Below are positions 45,901 to 54,351 of a stretch of DNA of 64,000 nt, piece after piece. The position numbers were made by a program, and so were the translations under genes. Within the stretch, counting starts at the first letter, position 1; the number at the start of each line of letters is the position of its first letter. A model generated the notes under the pieces. That model was given only the letters and a program-made list of their open reading frames with translations. It had not been told where the DNA came from and did no database searches. The DNA comes from Streptomyces spirodelae (lineage in GTDB: Bacteria > Actinomycetota > Actinomycetes > Streptomycetales > Streptomycetaceae), in assembly GCF_017676385.1 (NCBI RefSeq), contig NZ_JAFFZN010000019.1, positions 90,097-154,096 on the forward strand, in the 5' to 3' direction.

Positions 45901-47991
45901 TCAGGACTCGCCTTCCGGCTGCGGGAACGCGCCAAGTGGCAGAGCCGGCTGCGCGAACTGGCCGACGACGTCGCCACCGCGCAGGAGCGCGCCGAACAGT
46001 GCCTGGAGCGGGCCCGTTCGGTGGACGACGAACGGCGCGCCGCCCAGCGCGCGGCCGATGACGCACGCCGTACGGCCCGCACCCTGCGCGCCGAGCGCGC
46101 CGAGATCGCGGGTGTGCCCGACACCCCCCAGGAGCCGGGGCTGACCGAGGGCACGGATGCCGACGACGCCGCCGACCGGCCCGCGCCCGCGCCCGCGCCC
46201 GCGCCTGAGCGCACCGCGTCACTGCCGGACCTGCGCGAGGCATACCGTTCGGCCTCGCAGCTGTACGAGAAGGTGGGCGTCGGCGCCGACCTGCGCGCCG
46301 AACAGGCCCGCGCCGAGGGTGACGAGTCCGCGGCCAAGGCCGCGCTCGACCGGCTCAGCAACAAGGTGCGCACCCGCGCGGCCCAGTTGCTGGAGGGCCC
46401 CGACGGCGCGGACGGCCCTTCCCGGCAGGCCGCAGCGGCCCGCGCCGAAGCGCTCGTCCAGCGGCTGGAGGCACGCAACTCCGACGCCAGCGAACAGCTG
46501 GGCAGGCTCCGCGGTGAGGCCGAGCGTCTCGCTCCCGCCGAGGGCGACTGCCACACCGAGCTTGCCGAGGAGCTGGAGCCGGCCGACGCCGCGCAGGCCC
46601 AGGTCCTGCTGCGGACGGCCAACGCCGAACTGGCGGCCCGCGGCGATGAACTGGACGCCGCTCGCGCGGCGCACACCGCGCTCGAGCGTGCACACGCAGC
46701 CGCCGAGGACGCAGCCGGCGGCTTCGACGAGACCGCGGCGACCCTCCGCGACCTGCTGCGCGATCCCGCGGCCCCGGCGTCAGGGGAGCAGGACGGAGAG
46801 GAGCCGCCCGAGCCGTACGCGGGAAGTCCCGCCGAGGCCCGGCAGGCGGCTGCCGAGGCACGGCGGTCGCTGCGCGGCTGCGCCGCCGATCTCACCGCCG
46901 CCGAGCAGGCCGTACGCGAGGCGTGCGACGCGCTTGTACGGCACGCCAACTCCAGCCGTTACGAGCAGGTCCGCACACCGGCGCGGCAGCAGGTGCGCGA
47001 GCTGCCGGCCTCCGCGCTGCCGGACCACGCCGCTGCCTGGGCCACGGCGTTCGCGCCCCGGCTCCGCGTGCTGACGGACGAGCTGGCGCAGCTGGAGCGC
47101 AACCGCGACAGCATCGTGGACCGGCTGCGCGGCCTGGTGGAGTCGTCGCTGACGACCCTGCGCTCGGCGCAGCGGCTCTCCCGGCTGCCCGAGGGGCTGG
47201 GGGAGTGGTCGGGCCAGGAGTTCCTGCGTATCCGCTTCGAGGACCCGGACCAGGCCACGCTCACCGAGCGGCTGGGCGAGGTCATCGACGAGGCCACCCG
47301 CGCGGCCGTCCGCAAGAACTCCGATATGCGCCGCGACGGAATGACGCTGCTGCTGCGCGGAGTGCACGCGGCACTGCAACCGCGCGGTGTCTCGGTCGAG
47401 ATCCTCAAACCGGACGCCGTGCTGCGCGCCGAGCGGGTGCCGGTCGGACAGATGGGAGACGTCTTCTCGGGCGGCCAGTTGCTGACCGCGGCCATCGCCC
47501 TCTACTGCACGATGGCGGCACTGCGCAGCAACGACCGGGGCCGCGACAAGCACCGGCACGCAGGCACGCTGTTCCTGGACAACCCCATCGGGCGGGCCAA
47601 CGCCACCTATCTGCTGGAGCTCCAGCGGGCGGTGGCCGACGCGTTGGGCGTCCAGCTCCTCTACACCACGGGCCTGTTCGACACCACGGCACTGGCCGAG
47701 TTCCCGTTGGTGATCCGGCTGCGCAACGACGCCGACCTGCGCGCCGGGCTCAAGTACATCAGCGTGGAGGAGCATCTGCGGCCCGGCCTGCCCCGGCCGG
47801 AGGCCGAGGAGGACGAACCCGCCGTGCACGGCGAGATCACCGCGACACGGATGTTCCGCCGCCCCGGTGACCCGTCCGACGCCCGGGACGAGCCGCGTGC
47901 GCAGCAGCCGGAGCCGGATGCCCGGCCGGACGTCCCTGCCCCTCATCCGCCGGGTGACGTGCCGGACGCGGCACACTCGCCCCGCCCCTGA
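42901..47991 (+). CDS. SMC/MukB-like condensin ATPase (MksB/JetC-like)
   Basis: A 1,696-residue ATPase of SMC layout: N-terminal head with Walker A 'ENGGGKS' (64-70), a long coiled-coil arm, a hinge-like globular block near 780-890 ('LPGWRYLAQAVDP...PELVDGVVITDP'), a second coiled-coil arm, then the C-terminal head with ABC signature 'FSGGQ' (1522-1526) and Walker B 'TLFLDNP' (D1560). The residue after the Walker B Asp is Asn1561, where the catalytic Glu is expected. A Gly/Ala-rich insert (about 614-730) splits the first arm, and a Pro-rich one lies near 1080-1105. The last 75 residues are disordered. ATG 42901 follows GAGAG and begins at head sequence. Confidence 0.85.
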   Translation: MYELSRIRLYSIGPAGARYADTVLDLRGVGEPVPSPAPTQADFFEEEPQGPPRRPAPAGVLFLENGGGKSVLLKLIFSVMLPGHRNTLGGASSGVLRKFLLADDCGHVALEWQHTRTGETIVVGKVSEWRGRQVSGDPRKFAEAWYSFRPGPGLSLDSLPVAESAALRPRAEGTSSARGRRRTMKGFRDILTETGKAYPNLDVVWEEVHERWNEHLTTLGLDPELFRYQREMNADEGEAAGLFAVKNDSDFTDLLLRAVTDTRDTDGLADLVHGFAHKLGRRAELTAERDFTAGSLDHLHRITEAAGARARAREIHTGAERRTRHLAHRLTARGTQERGRAAELAEQLEQARESVGEAEDARGRASRIAAELAYRHASLALAAAEKSAAAQKRELSEARTLHSAWQAAETVLAHRTAADRSARVAAAIREAERDAAPALAARAQAATALVRALNTAAEDSERIASEQEERSAALQTESESAHQDATSAATEAQRARSETEHLRQRLAEVEQEMDQAVRAGWLDDSDPDADPARAALAASDAEKSAVAAFESAREAAARGTERARELASRHASAELAAARAADAAEAAESAYTAERATAETLGAEERLAELLGLPGPHPGAPETAGGAGGVEAAGAEAHGTARAALPGQRVAGSSSEARGPGADGAAERRAPADPEGTEAGGGTEAVRGNGTVPGQGGARTARPGSGPAAARAGADGSAAANQGPLTAEQLDRNAEALQELLEEGVAAAERQLFELRTAAADDARMLGALGEGGLLPPGPDVTATVAYLGEHGVPALPGWRYLAQAVDPADHAAVLAARPELVDGVVITDPDSHARAREVLAGAALLPRSAVAVGTSAALLAPAPAPDSGGAPDSGVSGVFLVPPNPAMHDEHAADDERRQLRERAAARDEEIRRLAARLSADRSLAARLASWRSGCPEGRLDELAEAAAQAREAAEAAQRHLAEVREARAEADEQAAETGRVRDERQEAAQRARRSADALSGLAFRLRERAKWQSRLRELADDVATAQERAEQCLERARSVDDERRAAQRAADDARRTARTLRAERAEIAGVPDTPQEPGLTEGTDADDAADRPAPAPAPAPERTASLPDLREAYRSASQLYEKVGVGADLRAEQARAEGDESAAKAALDRLSNKVRTRAAQLLEGPDGADGPSRQAAAARAEALVQRLEARNSDASEQLGRLRGEAERLAPAEGDCHTELAEELEPADAAQAQVLLRTANAELAARGDELDAARAAHTALERAHAAAEDAAGGFDETAATLRDLLRDPAAPASGEQDGEEPPEPYAGSPAEARQAAAEARRSLRGCAADLTAAEQAVREACDALVRHANSSRYEQVRTPARQQVRELPASALPDHAAAWATAFAPRLRVLTDELAQLERNRDSIVDRLRGLVESSLTTLRSAQRLSRLPEGLGEWSGQEFLRIRFEDPDQATLTERLGEVIDEATRAAVRKNSDMRRDGMTLLLRGVHAALQPRGVSVEILKPDAVLRAERVPVGQMGDVFSGGQLLTAAIALYCTMAALRSNDRGRDKHRHAGTLFLDNPIGRANATYLLELQRAVADALGVQLLYTTGLFDTTALAEFPLVIRLRNDADLRAGLKYISVEEHLRPGLPRPEAEEDEPAVHGEITATRMFRRPGDPSDARDEPRAQQPEPDARPDVPAPHPPGDVPDAAHSPRP

Positions 47992-48334
47992 CGTCGCGCG
48001 CCGAGCCCGGCGTATGGGCGCCGCCCCCGGCGTGCCCGTCGCCCGGCGCCTGACGGCGGTCGGCCAGCGCGCGCCGTCTGGCCGCGCTGCTGGGCTCCGA
48101 GACGACGCCGTGCCGCTGCACCCAGACCTGCCGGGTGATCCATACGTCGAGCACGGCCCAAGTCGCCACGATGGTGCTGGCGATCGTGGACAGCACCATC
48201 GGGAAGGCCAGCCAGACGGCGGCCAGCGAGCAGAAGAACGCGACCATGAGCTGCACCAGCGTGAGAGCCGCGATGATCACCGCCCGCACCGCCGCCGCCC
48301 GTACCGGGTCCGGCAGGCGGGGTTTCGCATACAT
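47837..48334 (-). CDS. Small membrane protein, 3' end antisense to the SMC-like gene
   Basis: A 165-residue protein with two strong hydrophobic helices (about residues 14-38 and 42-62: 'AVIIAALTLVQLMVAFFCSLAAVWLAFPMVLSTIASTIVATWAVLDVWIT') and a long basic, disordered C-terminus. GGGGGAG lies 8 nt before ATG 48334, a good site. The last 155 nt overlap the SMC-like gene's 3' end on the other strand. I do not recognise a named family. A shorter product would be expected if the overlap were not real, but no earlier stop occurs. Function unknown. Confidence 0.72.
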   Translation of the reverse strand: MYAKPRLPDPVRAAAVRAVIIAALTLVQLMVAFFCSLAAVWLAFPMVLSTIASTIVATWAVLDVWITRQVWVQRHGVVSEPSSAARRRALADRRQAPGDGHAGGGAHTPGSARDVRGGASVPRPARHPADEGQGRPAGHPAPAAAHAARPGRRTGHRGGGTSVSR

Positions 48335-48568
48335 CTCTTTCACTCCCCCTTCACTGCACCTGATCCTCGCACGGTTCCCTGAACGTGTGCTGTGCCACAG
48401 ACTTCGTACGTCCGGTGGGGCATCGACGGACAACTCAGGATGAGGCACCCTGGACTGCCTGTTCGGACGCTCATACATGCCTACGAGTTGCCGGCGCGTC
48501 AGTAGTAAGCTCACGCCGTTTGCTGTCGGTACACACCCCCGCGAGCTGGGGAGGACGTAGGGGAGGCC

Positions 48569-51310
48569 ATGCGCTTTCGCGGGAAGTCCATCCGCCGGAA
48601 GATCGTGGTGCTGCTGTTGGTGCCGCTGGTCTCCCTGCTGTCCATCTGGGGCTTCGCGACCTACATCACCGCTACCGAGGCGAACAGTCTGCTGAGACTC
48701 GACGAGGTGTCCCACAAGATCGGCGAACCGGCCGAGGACACGGTCCGGGCCATCCAGCACGAGCGCCGCCAGATCATGATCCACATCGCCGACCCGCGCG
48801 GTGGGGCGAGCCTGTCGAAACTGCACGACCTCCAGCGGGCCACGGACCGCAAGGCCGCAGCGGTACGCCGCAACGCCTCGGACGGCGGCGAGAGCGCTCA
48901 ACTCGGCGCGGACTCCAGGGCCCGGCTGCAGGACTTCCTGGAAGCACTGGACGGACTCAAGGGACTGCGGTCCCGCGTCGAGCACAACACCATCACCCGG
49001 GGCGGCGCCTTCCAGGCGTACAACGAACTCATCGACCACGCCTACGCGCTGGTCAACTCGCTCAGCGCCGTCGACGACGTGGACCTGGAGAAGGAGGGCC
49101 GCGCCCTCGTCGGCGTCAACCGCGCCGGCGAGTACCTCTCCCGGGAGGACGCGCTGATGGCCGCAGCGTACGCCGCCGGCCAGTTCACCCGCGGAGACCA
49201 GCGTGCGCTCTCCGACCGTGTCGCCGAGCGCAACATGAGCTACGAGACCAACCTCCCCACGCTGCCGGCAGAGGACCGGCAGCTGTTCGAGAACTACTGG
49301 AACGGCACCGCCGGCCGCACCCTGCGCAGCTACGAGGACGCCGTCATCGCCGCCGGACCGCGTACCGACGAGGGACCGGTCGGCGAGGAGCGCTGGCGCT
49401 CCGCCATCGACACGGCCCTGCACGACCTCCACGAGATGGGTGAGCAAGCGCACCAGCGGTTCCACGAGCGGATCGACCCCGTCGCCACCCGCGTGATCGT
49501 CCAGGCCGTGGCCGCGGGTGTGCTCGGCTTCCTCGCCGTACTGGCCTCCCTGGTCATCTCCATCCGCGTCGCCCGCAGCCTCGTCCGCGACCTCAACACA
49601 CTGCGCAAGGAGGCCAACGAGGCGGCGGACGTGCGGCTGCCCAGCGTGATGCGCAGGCTGGCCGCCGGTGAGAAGGTGGACGTCGAGACCGAGGCTCCCC
49701 GGCTGGAGTACCCCGCCGACGAGATGGGCCAGGTCGGCCACGCCGTCAACACCCTCCAGCGGGCCGCCGTCGAAGCCGCCGTCAAACAGGCCGACATGCG
49801 CCGCGGCGTCTCCGAGGTCTTCGTCAACCTTGCCCGCCGCAACCAGGTGCTGCTGCACCGGCAGCTCACCCTCCTCGACGTGATGGAACGCCGCACCGAG
49901 GACGCGGACGAACTCGCCGACCTCTTCAAACTCGACCACCTCACCACCCGCATGCGGCGCCACGCCGAAGGTCTGGTCATCCTCTCGGGCGCGGCCCCCT
50001 CCCGGCAGTGGCGCAAGCCCGTACAGCTGATGGACGTCGTACGGGCGGCCGTCGCCGAGGTCGAGGACTACGAGCGGATCGAGGTGCGCAGGCTGCCCCG
50101 CCTCGCCGTCGACGGCAGCGCGGTGGCCGACCTGACGCACCTGATCGCCGAACTGCTGGAGAACGCCACGGTCTTCTCCCCGCCGCACACCGCCGTCCAA
50201 GTACTGGGAGAGCGGGTCGCCAACGGCTTCACCCTGGAGATCCACGACCGCGGTCTGGGTATGACGGCGGACGCGATGCTGGACGCCAATCTGCGGTTGG
50301 CCGAGACCCCCGAGTTCGAGCTGTCGGACACCGACCGGCTCGGCCTGTTCGTCGTCTCCCGGCTCGCCCAGCGCCAGGGCGTACGCGTCTCCCTGCAGCC
50401 CTCGCCCTACGGCGGCACCACCGCCGTCGTCCTGATCCCCGGCAGCGTACTGACCGAGACCCCCGGTCGGGACGACGACCAGGGCCGGCCGGGCCGCCCC
50501 GCCGTGGAGGCCGCCAAGCCCGGCAGGCCGCTCGACGGGCCCGTGGAGCTGGAGGCTCCGCTGGAGGACGACCCCGGCGCCTCGCCGAAGCGTCTCGGCG
50601 GGCGCCGCAGGGGCGAGCGGGAACCGGCGTCGGCCTCGGTGGCGCCAGCGGGCGAGCAGCACCAGCAGGCGCGGGACGAGGCCCCTCCCACGGCACGCGC
50701 CGACGCCGACGCCGACGCGAACTCCAGCACCGGCGCCCAGCCGGGCGGCGACAGCGATCCCGGTACCGGCGGGCCCAAGCCGCTGCCGCGGCGGCGGCCC
50801 GGCGCTCCGGTGCTGGTCTCCGACAACGGGCGCACGGTCGGTCCTGACCGTCAGGCTCCGGCCGAGCGCACGAGGGGCGACGGCCCCGCACCGCTGCCCC
50901 GCCGCAGGAAGCCCGGCACAGGCACCTCACCGGACTCGTCGGACTCACCCGGGTCACCGAGCTCCTCGGGCTCCCCGAACTCCTCGGGCTCGCCCGACTC
51001 ACCCGGCGCACCGGGCTCGTCCGGCGCGGCACCGTCCGGCGCGGGCGGGCTGCCGCGCCGGGTCCGGCAGGCCAGCCTCGCGCCGCAGCTCAGGGCGGAC
51101 ACGCCGACCGTCGACACCCGCATGCCGCAGGAGCGGACGGACACCCAAGGATCCAGCACGCCGGACGTCGCCGACCGCGACGCCGACGAAGTGCGCAGCA
51201 AGATGGCCTCCCTCCAGCGCGGCTGGGAACGCGGCAGACGCGAGAGCGAACCGCAACACGACGCGGGGGAGACAGCACCAGGAACAACACCAGGAGGGGA
51301 CGGTCGATGA
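48569..51310 (+). CDS. Conservon sensor histidine kinase-like protein (CvnA)
   Basis: A 913-residue membrane sensor, first gene of a conservon. TM1 is at about 10-33; an extracytoplasmic helical domain (about 40-300) has the nitrate/nitrite-sensing NIT-type pattern; TM2 is at about 309-335; a HAMP segment follows; and the HATPase domain has the N-box 'HLIAELLENATVFSPP' and 'HDRGLGM'. The last 290 residues are low-complexity, with Ser/Pro/Gly runs. In S. coelicolor conservons such proteins pass signals to the roadblock/DUF742/GTPase trio. It overlaps the next gene by 4 nt (ATGA). Confidence 0.92.
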   Translation: MRFRGKSIRRKIVVLLLVPLVSLLSIWGFATYITATEANSLLRLDEVSHKIGEPAEDTVRAIQHERRQIMIHIADPRGGASLSKLHDLQRATDRKAAAVRRNASDGGESAQLGADSRARLQDFLEALDGLKGLRSRVEHNTITRGGAFQAYNELIDHAYALVNSLSAVDDVDLEKEGRALVGVNRAGEYLSREDALMAAAYAAGQFTRGDQRALSDRVAERNMSYETNLPTLPAEDRQLFENYWNGTAGRTLRSYEDAVIAAGPRTDEGPVGEERWRSAIDTALHDLHEMGEQAHQRFHERIDPVATRVIVQAVAAGVLGFLAVLASLVISIRVARSLVRDLNTLRKEANEAADVRLPSVMRRLAAGEKVDVETEAPRLEYPADEMGQVGHAVNTLQRAAVEAAVKQADMRRGVSEVFVNLARRNQVLLHRQLTLLDVMERRTEDADELADLFKLDHLTTRMRRHAEGLVILSGAAPSRQWRKPVQLMDVVRAAVAEVEDYERIEVRRLPRLAVDGSAVADLTHLIAELLENATVFSPPHTAVQVLGERVANGFTLEIHDRGLGMTADAMLDANLRLAETPEFELSDTDRLGLFVVSRLAQRQGVRVSLQPSPYGGTTAVVLIPGSVLTETPGRDDDQGRPGRPAVEAAKPGRPLDGPVELEAPLEDDPGASPKRLGGRRRGEREPASASVAPAGEQHQQARDEAPPTARADADADANSSTGAQPGGDSDPGTGGPKPLPRRRPGAPVLVSDNGRTVGPDRQAPAERTRGDGPAPLPRRRKPGTGTSPDSSDSPGSPSSSGSPNSSGSPDSPGAPGSSGAAPSGAGGLPRRVRQASLAPQLRADTPTVDTRMPQERTDTQGSSTPDVADRDADEVRSKMASLQRGWERGRRESEPQHDAGETAPGTTPGGDGR

Positions 51311-51741
51311 CCGCACCAGACGCCGCATCGCACAACGCTGGAGGCGGTGAGCTCAACTGGCTCCTCGACGAGCTGGTCCAGCGCGTCGGAAGCATCCGCA
51401 AGGCACTCGTGCTCTCCGGGGACGGCCTCGCCAGAGGTGCCTCGGAGGGACTCACCAGGGAGGACAGCGAGCACCTCGCGGCCGTCGCCTCCGGGTTCCA
51501 CAGCCTCGCCAAGGGCGTCGGCCGCCACTTCGGCGCCGGCGGCGTACGGCAGACCGTGGTCGAACTGGAGGAGGCGTTCCTCTTCGTGACCGCCGCCGGT
51601 GACGGCAGTTGCCTGGCCGTGCTGGCGGATGCGGAGGCCGATGTCGGCCAGGTCGCCTACGAGATGACGCTCCTGGTCAAGCGGGTCGGGGCGCATCTGG
51701 GCACCCCGACGCGCAGCACACCGCCCGGCGGCGCCGGCTGA
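51307..51741 (+). CDS. Roadblock/LC7 domain protein (CvnB)
   Basis: A 144-residue roadblock/LC7 protein ('LNWLLDELVQRVGSIRKALVLSGDGLARGASEGLTREDSEHLAAVASGFHSLAKG', residues about 14-70). In conservons and in the MglA/MglB system these act as GTPase-activating or scaffold partners of a small GTPase. ATG overlaps the CvnA stop by 4 nt; the DUF742 gene follows after 59 bp. Confidence 0.92.
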   Translation: MTAPDAASHNAGGGELNWLLDELVQRVGSIRKALVLSGDGLARGASEGLTREDSEHLAAVASGFHSLAKGVGRHFGAGGVRQTVVELEEAFLFVTAAGDGSCLAVLADAEADVGQVAYEMTLLVKRVGAHLGTPTRSTPPGGAG

Positions 51742-51800
51742 AGGGCGACGACGGGGCGGACAGGGCGACGTGACGAAGGAGTGAGGGGACGGGGCTGGCC

Positions 51801-52232
51801 ATGACGGACCGCTGGTTCGACGAGGCGGCAGGACCCGTGGTGCGGCCGTACGCGATGACGCGCGGCCGCACCCGCAGCGGCGCCAAGGACGCGCAGCTCG
51901 ACCTCATCGCCCTCGTCATCGCCGAGAAAGCGGGCGAGCCCGAGCCGGACGGCGCGACCGGCAGCGGGCTCCTGCCCGAGGAGGAGGACAAGCTCCTCGC
52001 CGACCATTCGCTGGTGCCCGAGCACCTCGATATCGTCGCCCTCTGCCGCAGCGCGCCGCTCTCGGTGGCGGAGGTGGCGGCCGAGCTCGACCTTCCCGTG
52101 GGGGTGGTACGCGTCCTGATCGGCGACCTGGTGGAAGCCGAACTGGTGCGCGTCACCCGCCCCGTCCCTCCGGCGGAGCTGCCGGACGAGAGCATCCTCA
52201 GAGAGGTGATCAATGGTCTTCGGGCGCTCTAA
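51801..52232 (+). CDS. DUF742 winged-helix protein (CvnC)
   Basis: A 143-residue DUF742 protein, with 'WFDEAAGPVVRPYAMTRGRTRS' at the start and a C-terminal winged-helix block ('LCRSAPLSVAEVAAELDLPVGVVRVLIGDLVEAELVRV', about 80-118). Conserved third member of conservons, thought to take part in the signalling complex. Its 3' end overlaps the GTPase gene by 20 nt, so the two are translationally coupled. Confidence 0.93.
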   Translation: MTDRWFDEAAGPVVRPYAMTRGRTRSGAKDAQLDLIALVIAEKAGEPEPDGATGSGLLPEEEDKLLADHSLVPEHLDIVALCRSAPLSVAEVAAELDLPVGVVRVLIGDLVEAELVRVTRPVPPAELPDESILREVINGLRAL

Positions 52233-52818
52233 GCGGGGCGGCACCACGGCCCCGGCCGAACCGGTCACACTGAAGATCCTGGTGGCCGGGGGCTTCGGTG
52301 TCGGCAAGACGACGCTGGTGGGGTCGGTCAGTGAGATCAAGCCACTGCGCACCGAGGAGCTGCTGACCGAGGCCAGTCTCCCCGTGGACAGCCTCAAGGG
52401 AGTGGAGGCGAAGTCCACGACGACCGTCGCCATGGACTTCGGCCGTATCACCATCAACGACGGGCTCGTCCTGTACCTGTTCGGCACCCCGGGCCAGGAC
52501 CGGTTCTGGTTTCTGTGGGACGAACTGGCGACCGGTGCGCTCGGCGCCGTGGTGCTCGCCGACACCAGACGGCTGGAGAACAGCTTCGCCGCCATCGACT
52601 ACTTCGAGCGGCGCGGCATCCCCTTCACGGTGGCGGTCAACTGTTTCGACGACGCCGAGCGGTACCCCGCCGAGACCATCCGTGAAGCCCTCGACCTCGA
52701 CGGGGCGATACCCGTGATGCTGTGCGACGCGCGGGTGCGCGAGTCCGCGCGGGACGTACTCATCTCGGTGGTCGAGCACGCCATGCGGAACGCTGCGCGG
52801 GCGCCCGCCGATATGTAG
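52213..52818 (+). CDS. Small Ras-like GTPase (CvnD)
   Basis: A 201-residue ATP/GTP-binding protein of the conservon type. The P-loop is 'GGFGVGKTTLV' (about 25-35); the switch II region reads 'FGTPGQDRFWFLWDEL', with Phe-Gly in place of the usual Asp before TPG; and the guanine-specificity motif is 'VNCFDD' in place of NKxD. These departures are common in the CvnD/MglA-like group. Many conservons have a fifth gene for cytochrome P450; here the next gene is glycerol kinase on the other strand, so this is a four-gene unit. Confidence 0.92.
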   Translation: MVFGRSKRGGTTAPAEPVTLKILVAGGFGVGKTTLVGSVSEIKPLRTEELLTEASLPVDSLKGVEAKSTTTVAMDFGRITINDGLVLYLFGTPGQDRFWFLWDELATGALGAVVLADTRRLENSFAAIDYFERRGIPFTVAVNCFDDAERYPAETIREALDLDGAIPVMLCDARVRESARDVLISVVEHAMRNAARAPADM

Positions 52819-52845
52819 GGGTCGACGGGGCGCGTGCTCCGGCTC

Positions 52846-54351
52846 TCAGTCGGACTTCTCCCAGCCGAAGCTGCGCTCGACGGCCTTGTGCCAGTTGGCG
52901 TACTCGCGGTCGCGCTCCTCCTCGCTCATCGACGGCGTCCACTCTGCGTCCCGCTTCCAGTGGGCACGCAGCTCGTCCAGATCGGACCAGACGCCGGTGG
53001 CCAGCCCGGCGGCGTAGGCGGCGCCCAGGCAGGTCGTCTCGGCGACCACCGGGCGGATCACCGGCACGCCGAGCACATCGGCCTGGTGCTGCATCAGCAG
53101 GCTGTTGGCCGTCATACCGCCGTCCACCTTCAGCGTGGTGATCTCCACCCCGCTGTCCTGGTACATCGCGTCGACGACCTCCCGGGTCTGCCAGCTCGTC
53201 GCCTCCAGCACGGCCCGCGCCAGGTGCGCCTTGGTCACATACCGGGTCAGCCCGGCGATGACGCCCCGGGCGTCCGAACGCCAGTACGGAGCGAAGAGGC
53301 CGGAGAACGCCGGCACGATATAGGCCCCGCCGTTGTCCTCGACGCTGGCCGCCAGCGGCTCGATCTCCGAGGCGTCGTTGATGATGCCCAACTGGTCGCG
53401 GAACCACTGCACCAGGGCTCCGGTGATGGCGATCGACCCCTCCAGGCAGTAGACGGGAGGCTCGTCGCCCAGCCGGTAGCCCATCGTGGTCACCAGCCCG
53501 TGCTTGCTGGGCACCGGTCGGTTCCCGGTGTTCAGCAGCAGGAAGGAGCCGGTGCCGTAGGTGTTCTTGGCCTCGCCGACTCCATAGCACGTCTGTCCGA
53601 AGACGGCAGCCTGCTGGTCACCCAGCGCGGAGGCCACCGGCACCCCGGCCAGCTGTCCCACACCCGTGCCGTAAACCTCCGAGGAGGACCTGATCTCCGG
53701 CAGCACGGCGGCGGGCACGTTCATCGCGTCCAGCACCGACTGGTCCCACTCCTGGGACTCCAGGTTCATCAGCATGGTGCGGGAGGCGTTGGTGACATCG
53801 GTGACGTGCCGTCCGCCGTCGGTTCCCCCCGTCAGGTTCCAGATCAGCCAGGAGTCCATGGTGCCGAACGCGATCTCGCCCCTCTCGGCGCGCTGCCGCA
53901 GCCCCGGCACGTTGTCCAGCAGCCAGGCGACCTTCGGCCCGGCGAAGTAGCTGGCCAGCGGAAGGCCCGTACGGTCACGGAAGCGGTCCTGGCCCACCTC
54001 GCCGCCCAGCTCGGTGCAGAGCGCCGCGGTGCGGGTGTCCTGCCAGACGATGGCGTTGTGCACCGGCTCGCCCGTCGCCCGGTCCCACAGCACCGTCGTC
54101 TCACGCTGGTTGGTGATGCCGATGGCGGTCAGCTGGTCGGCGCGCAGCCCAGCCCGCTCCAGAGCACCGCCGACCACGGCCTGGACCTTCGTCCAGATCT
54201 CGCTCGCGTCGTGCTCCACCCAGCCCGGCTTGGGGAAGATCTGGCGGTGCTCCTGCTGGTCGACGGCGACGATCCCGCCCTGCTGGTCGAAGACGATGCA
54301 GCGGCTGGAGGTGGTGCCCTGGTCGATGGCAGCGACGTACTTGTCCGTCAT
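52846..54351 (-). CDS. glpK: Glycerol kinase
   Basis: A 501-residue FGGY-family kinase phosphorylating glycerol to glycerol-3-phosphate. 'IDQGTTSSRCIVFDQ' (9-23) is the N-terminal phosphate-binding strand, 'WQDTRTA' is near 100, and FGGY signature-type regions such as 'YVTKAHLARAVLEATSWQTREVVDAM' and 'KVDGGMTANSLLMQ' (about 400-420) are intact. No glpF or glpD adjoins. ATG 54351 starts exactly at the family N-terminus. It ends 27 bp from the converging conservon. Confidence 0.96.
   Translation of the reverse strand: MTDKYVAAIDQGTTSSRCIVFDQQGGIVAVDQQEHRQIFPKPGWVEHDASEIWTKVQAVVGGALERAGLRADQLTAIGITNQRETTVLWDRATGEPVHNAIVWQDTRTAALCTELGGEVGQDRFRDRTGLPLASYFAGPKVAWLLDNVPGLRQRAERGEIAFGTMDSWLIWNLTGGTDGGRHVTDVTNASRTMLMNLESQEWDQSVLDAMNVPAAVLPEIRSSSEVYGTGVGQLAGVPVASALGDQQAAVFGQTCYGVGEAKNTYGTGSFLLLNTGNRPVPSKHGLVTTMGYRLGDEPPVYCLEGSIAITGALVQWFRDQLGIINDASEIEPLAASVEDNGGAYIVPAFSGLFAPYWRSDARGVIAGLTRYVTKAHLARAVLEATSWQTREVVDAMYQDSGVEITTLKVDGGMTANSLLMQHQADVLGVPVIRPVVAETTCLGAAYAAGLATGVWSDLDELRAHWKRDAEWTPSMSEEERDREYANWHKAVERSFGWEKSD

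Noticed and set aside
48335..50662. Extension of the small membrane protein upstream into a 941-codon frame
   Set aside because: The extra part is antisense to the conservon sensor gene; the strong ribosome-binding site and membrane helices place the start at 48334.
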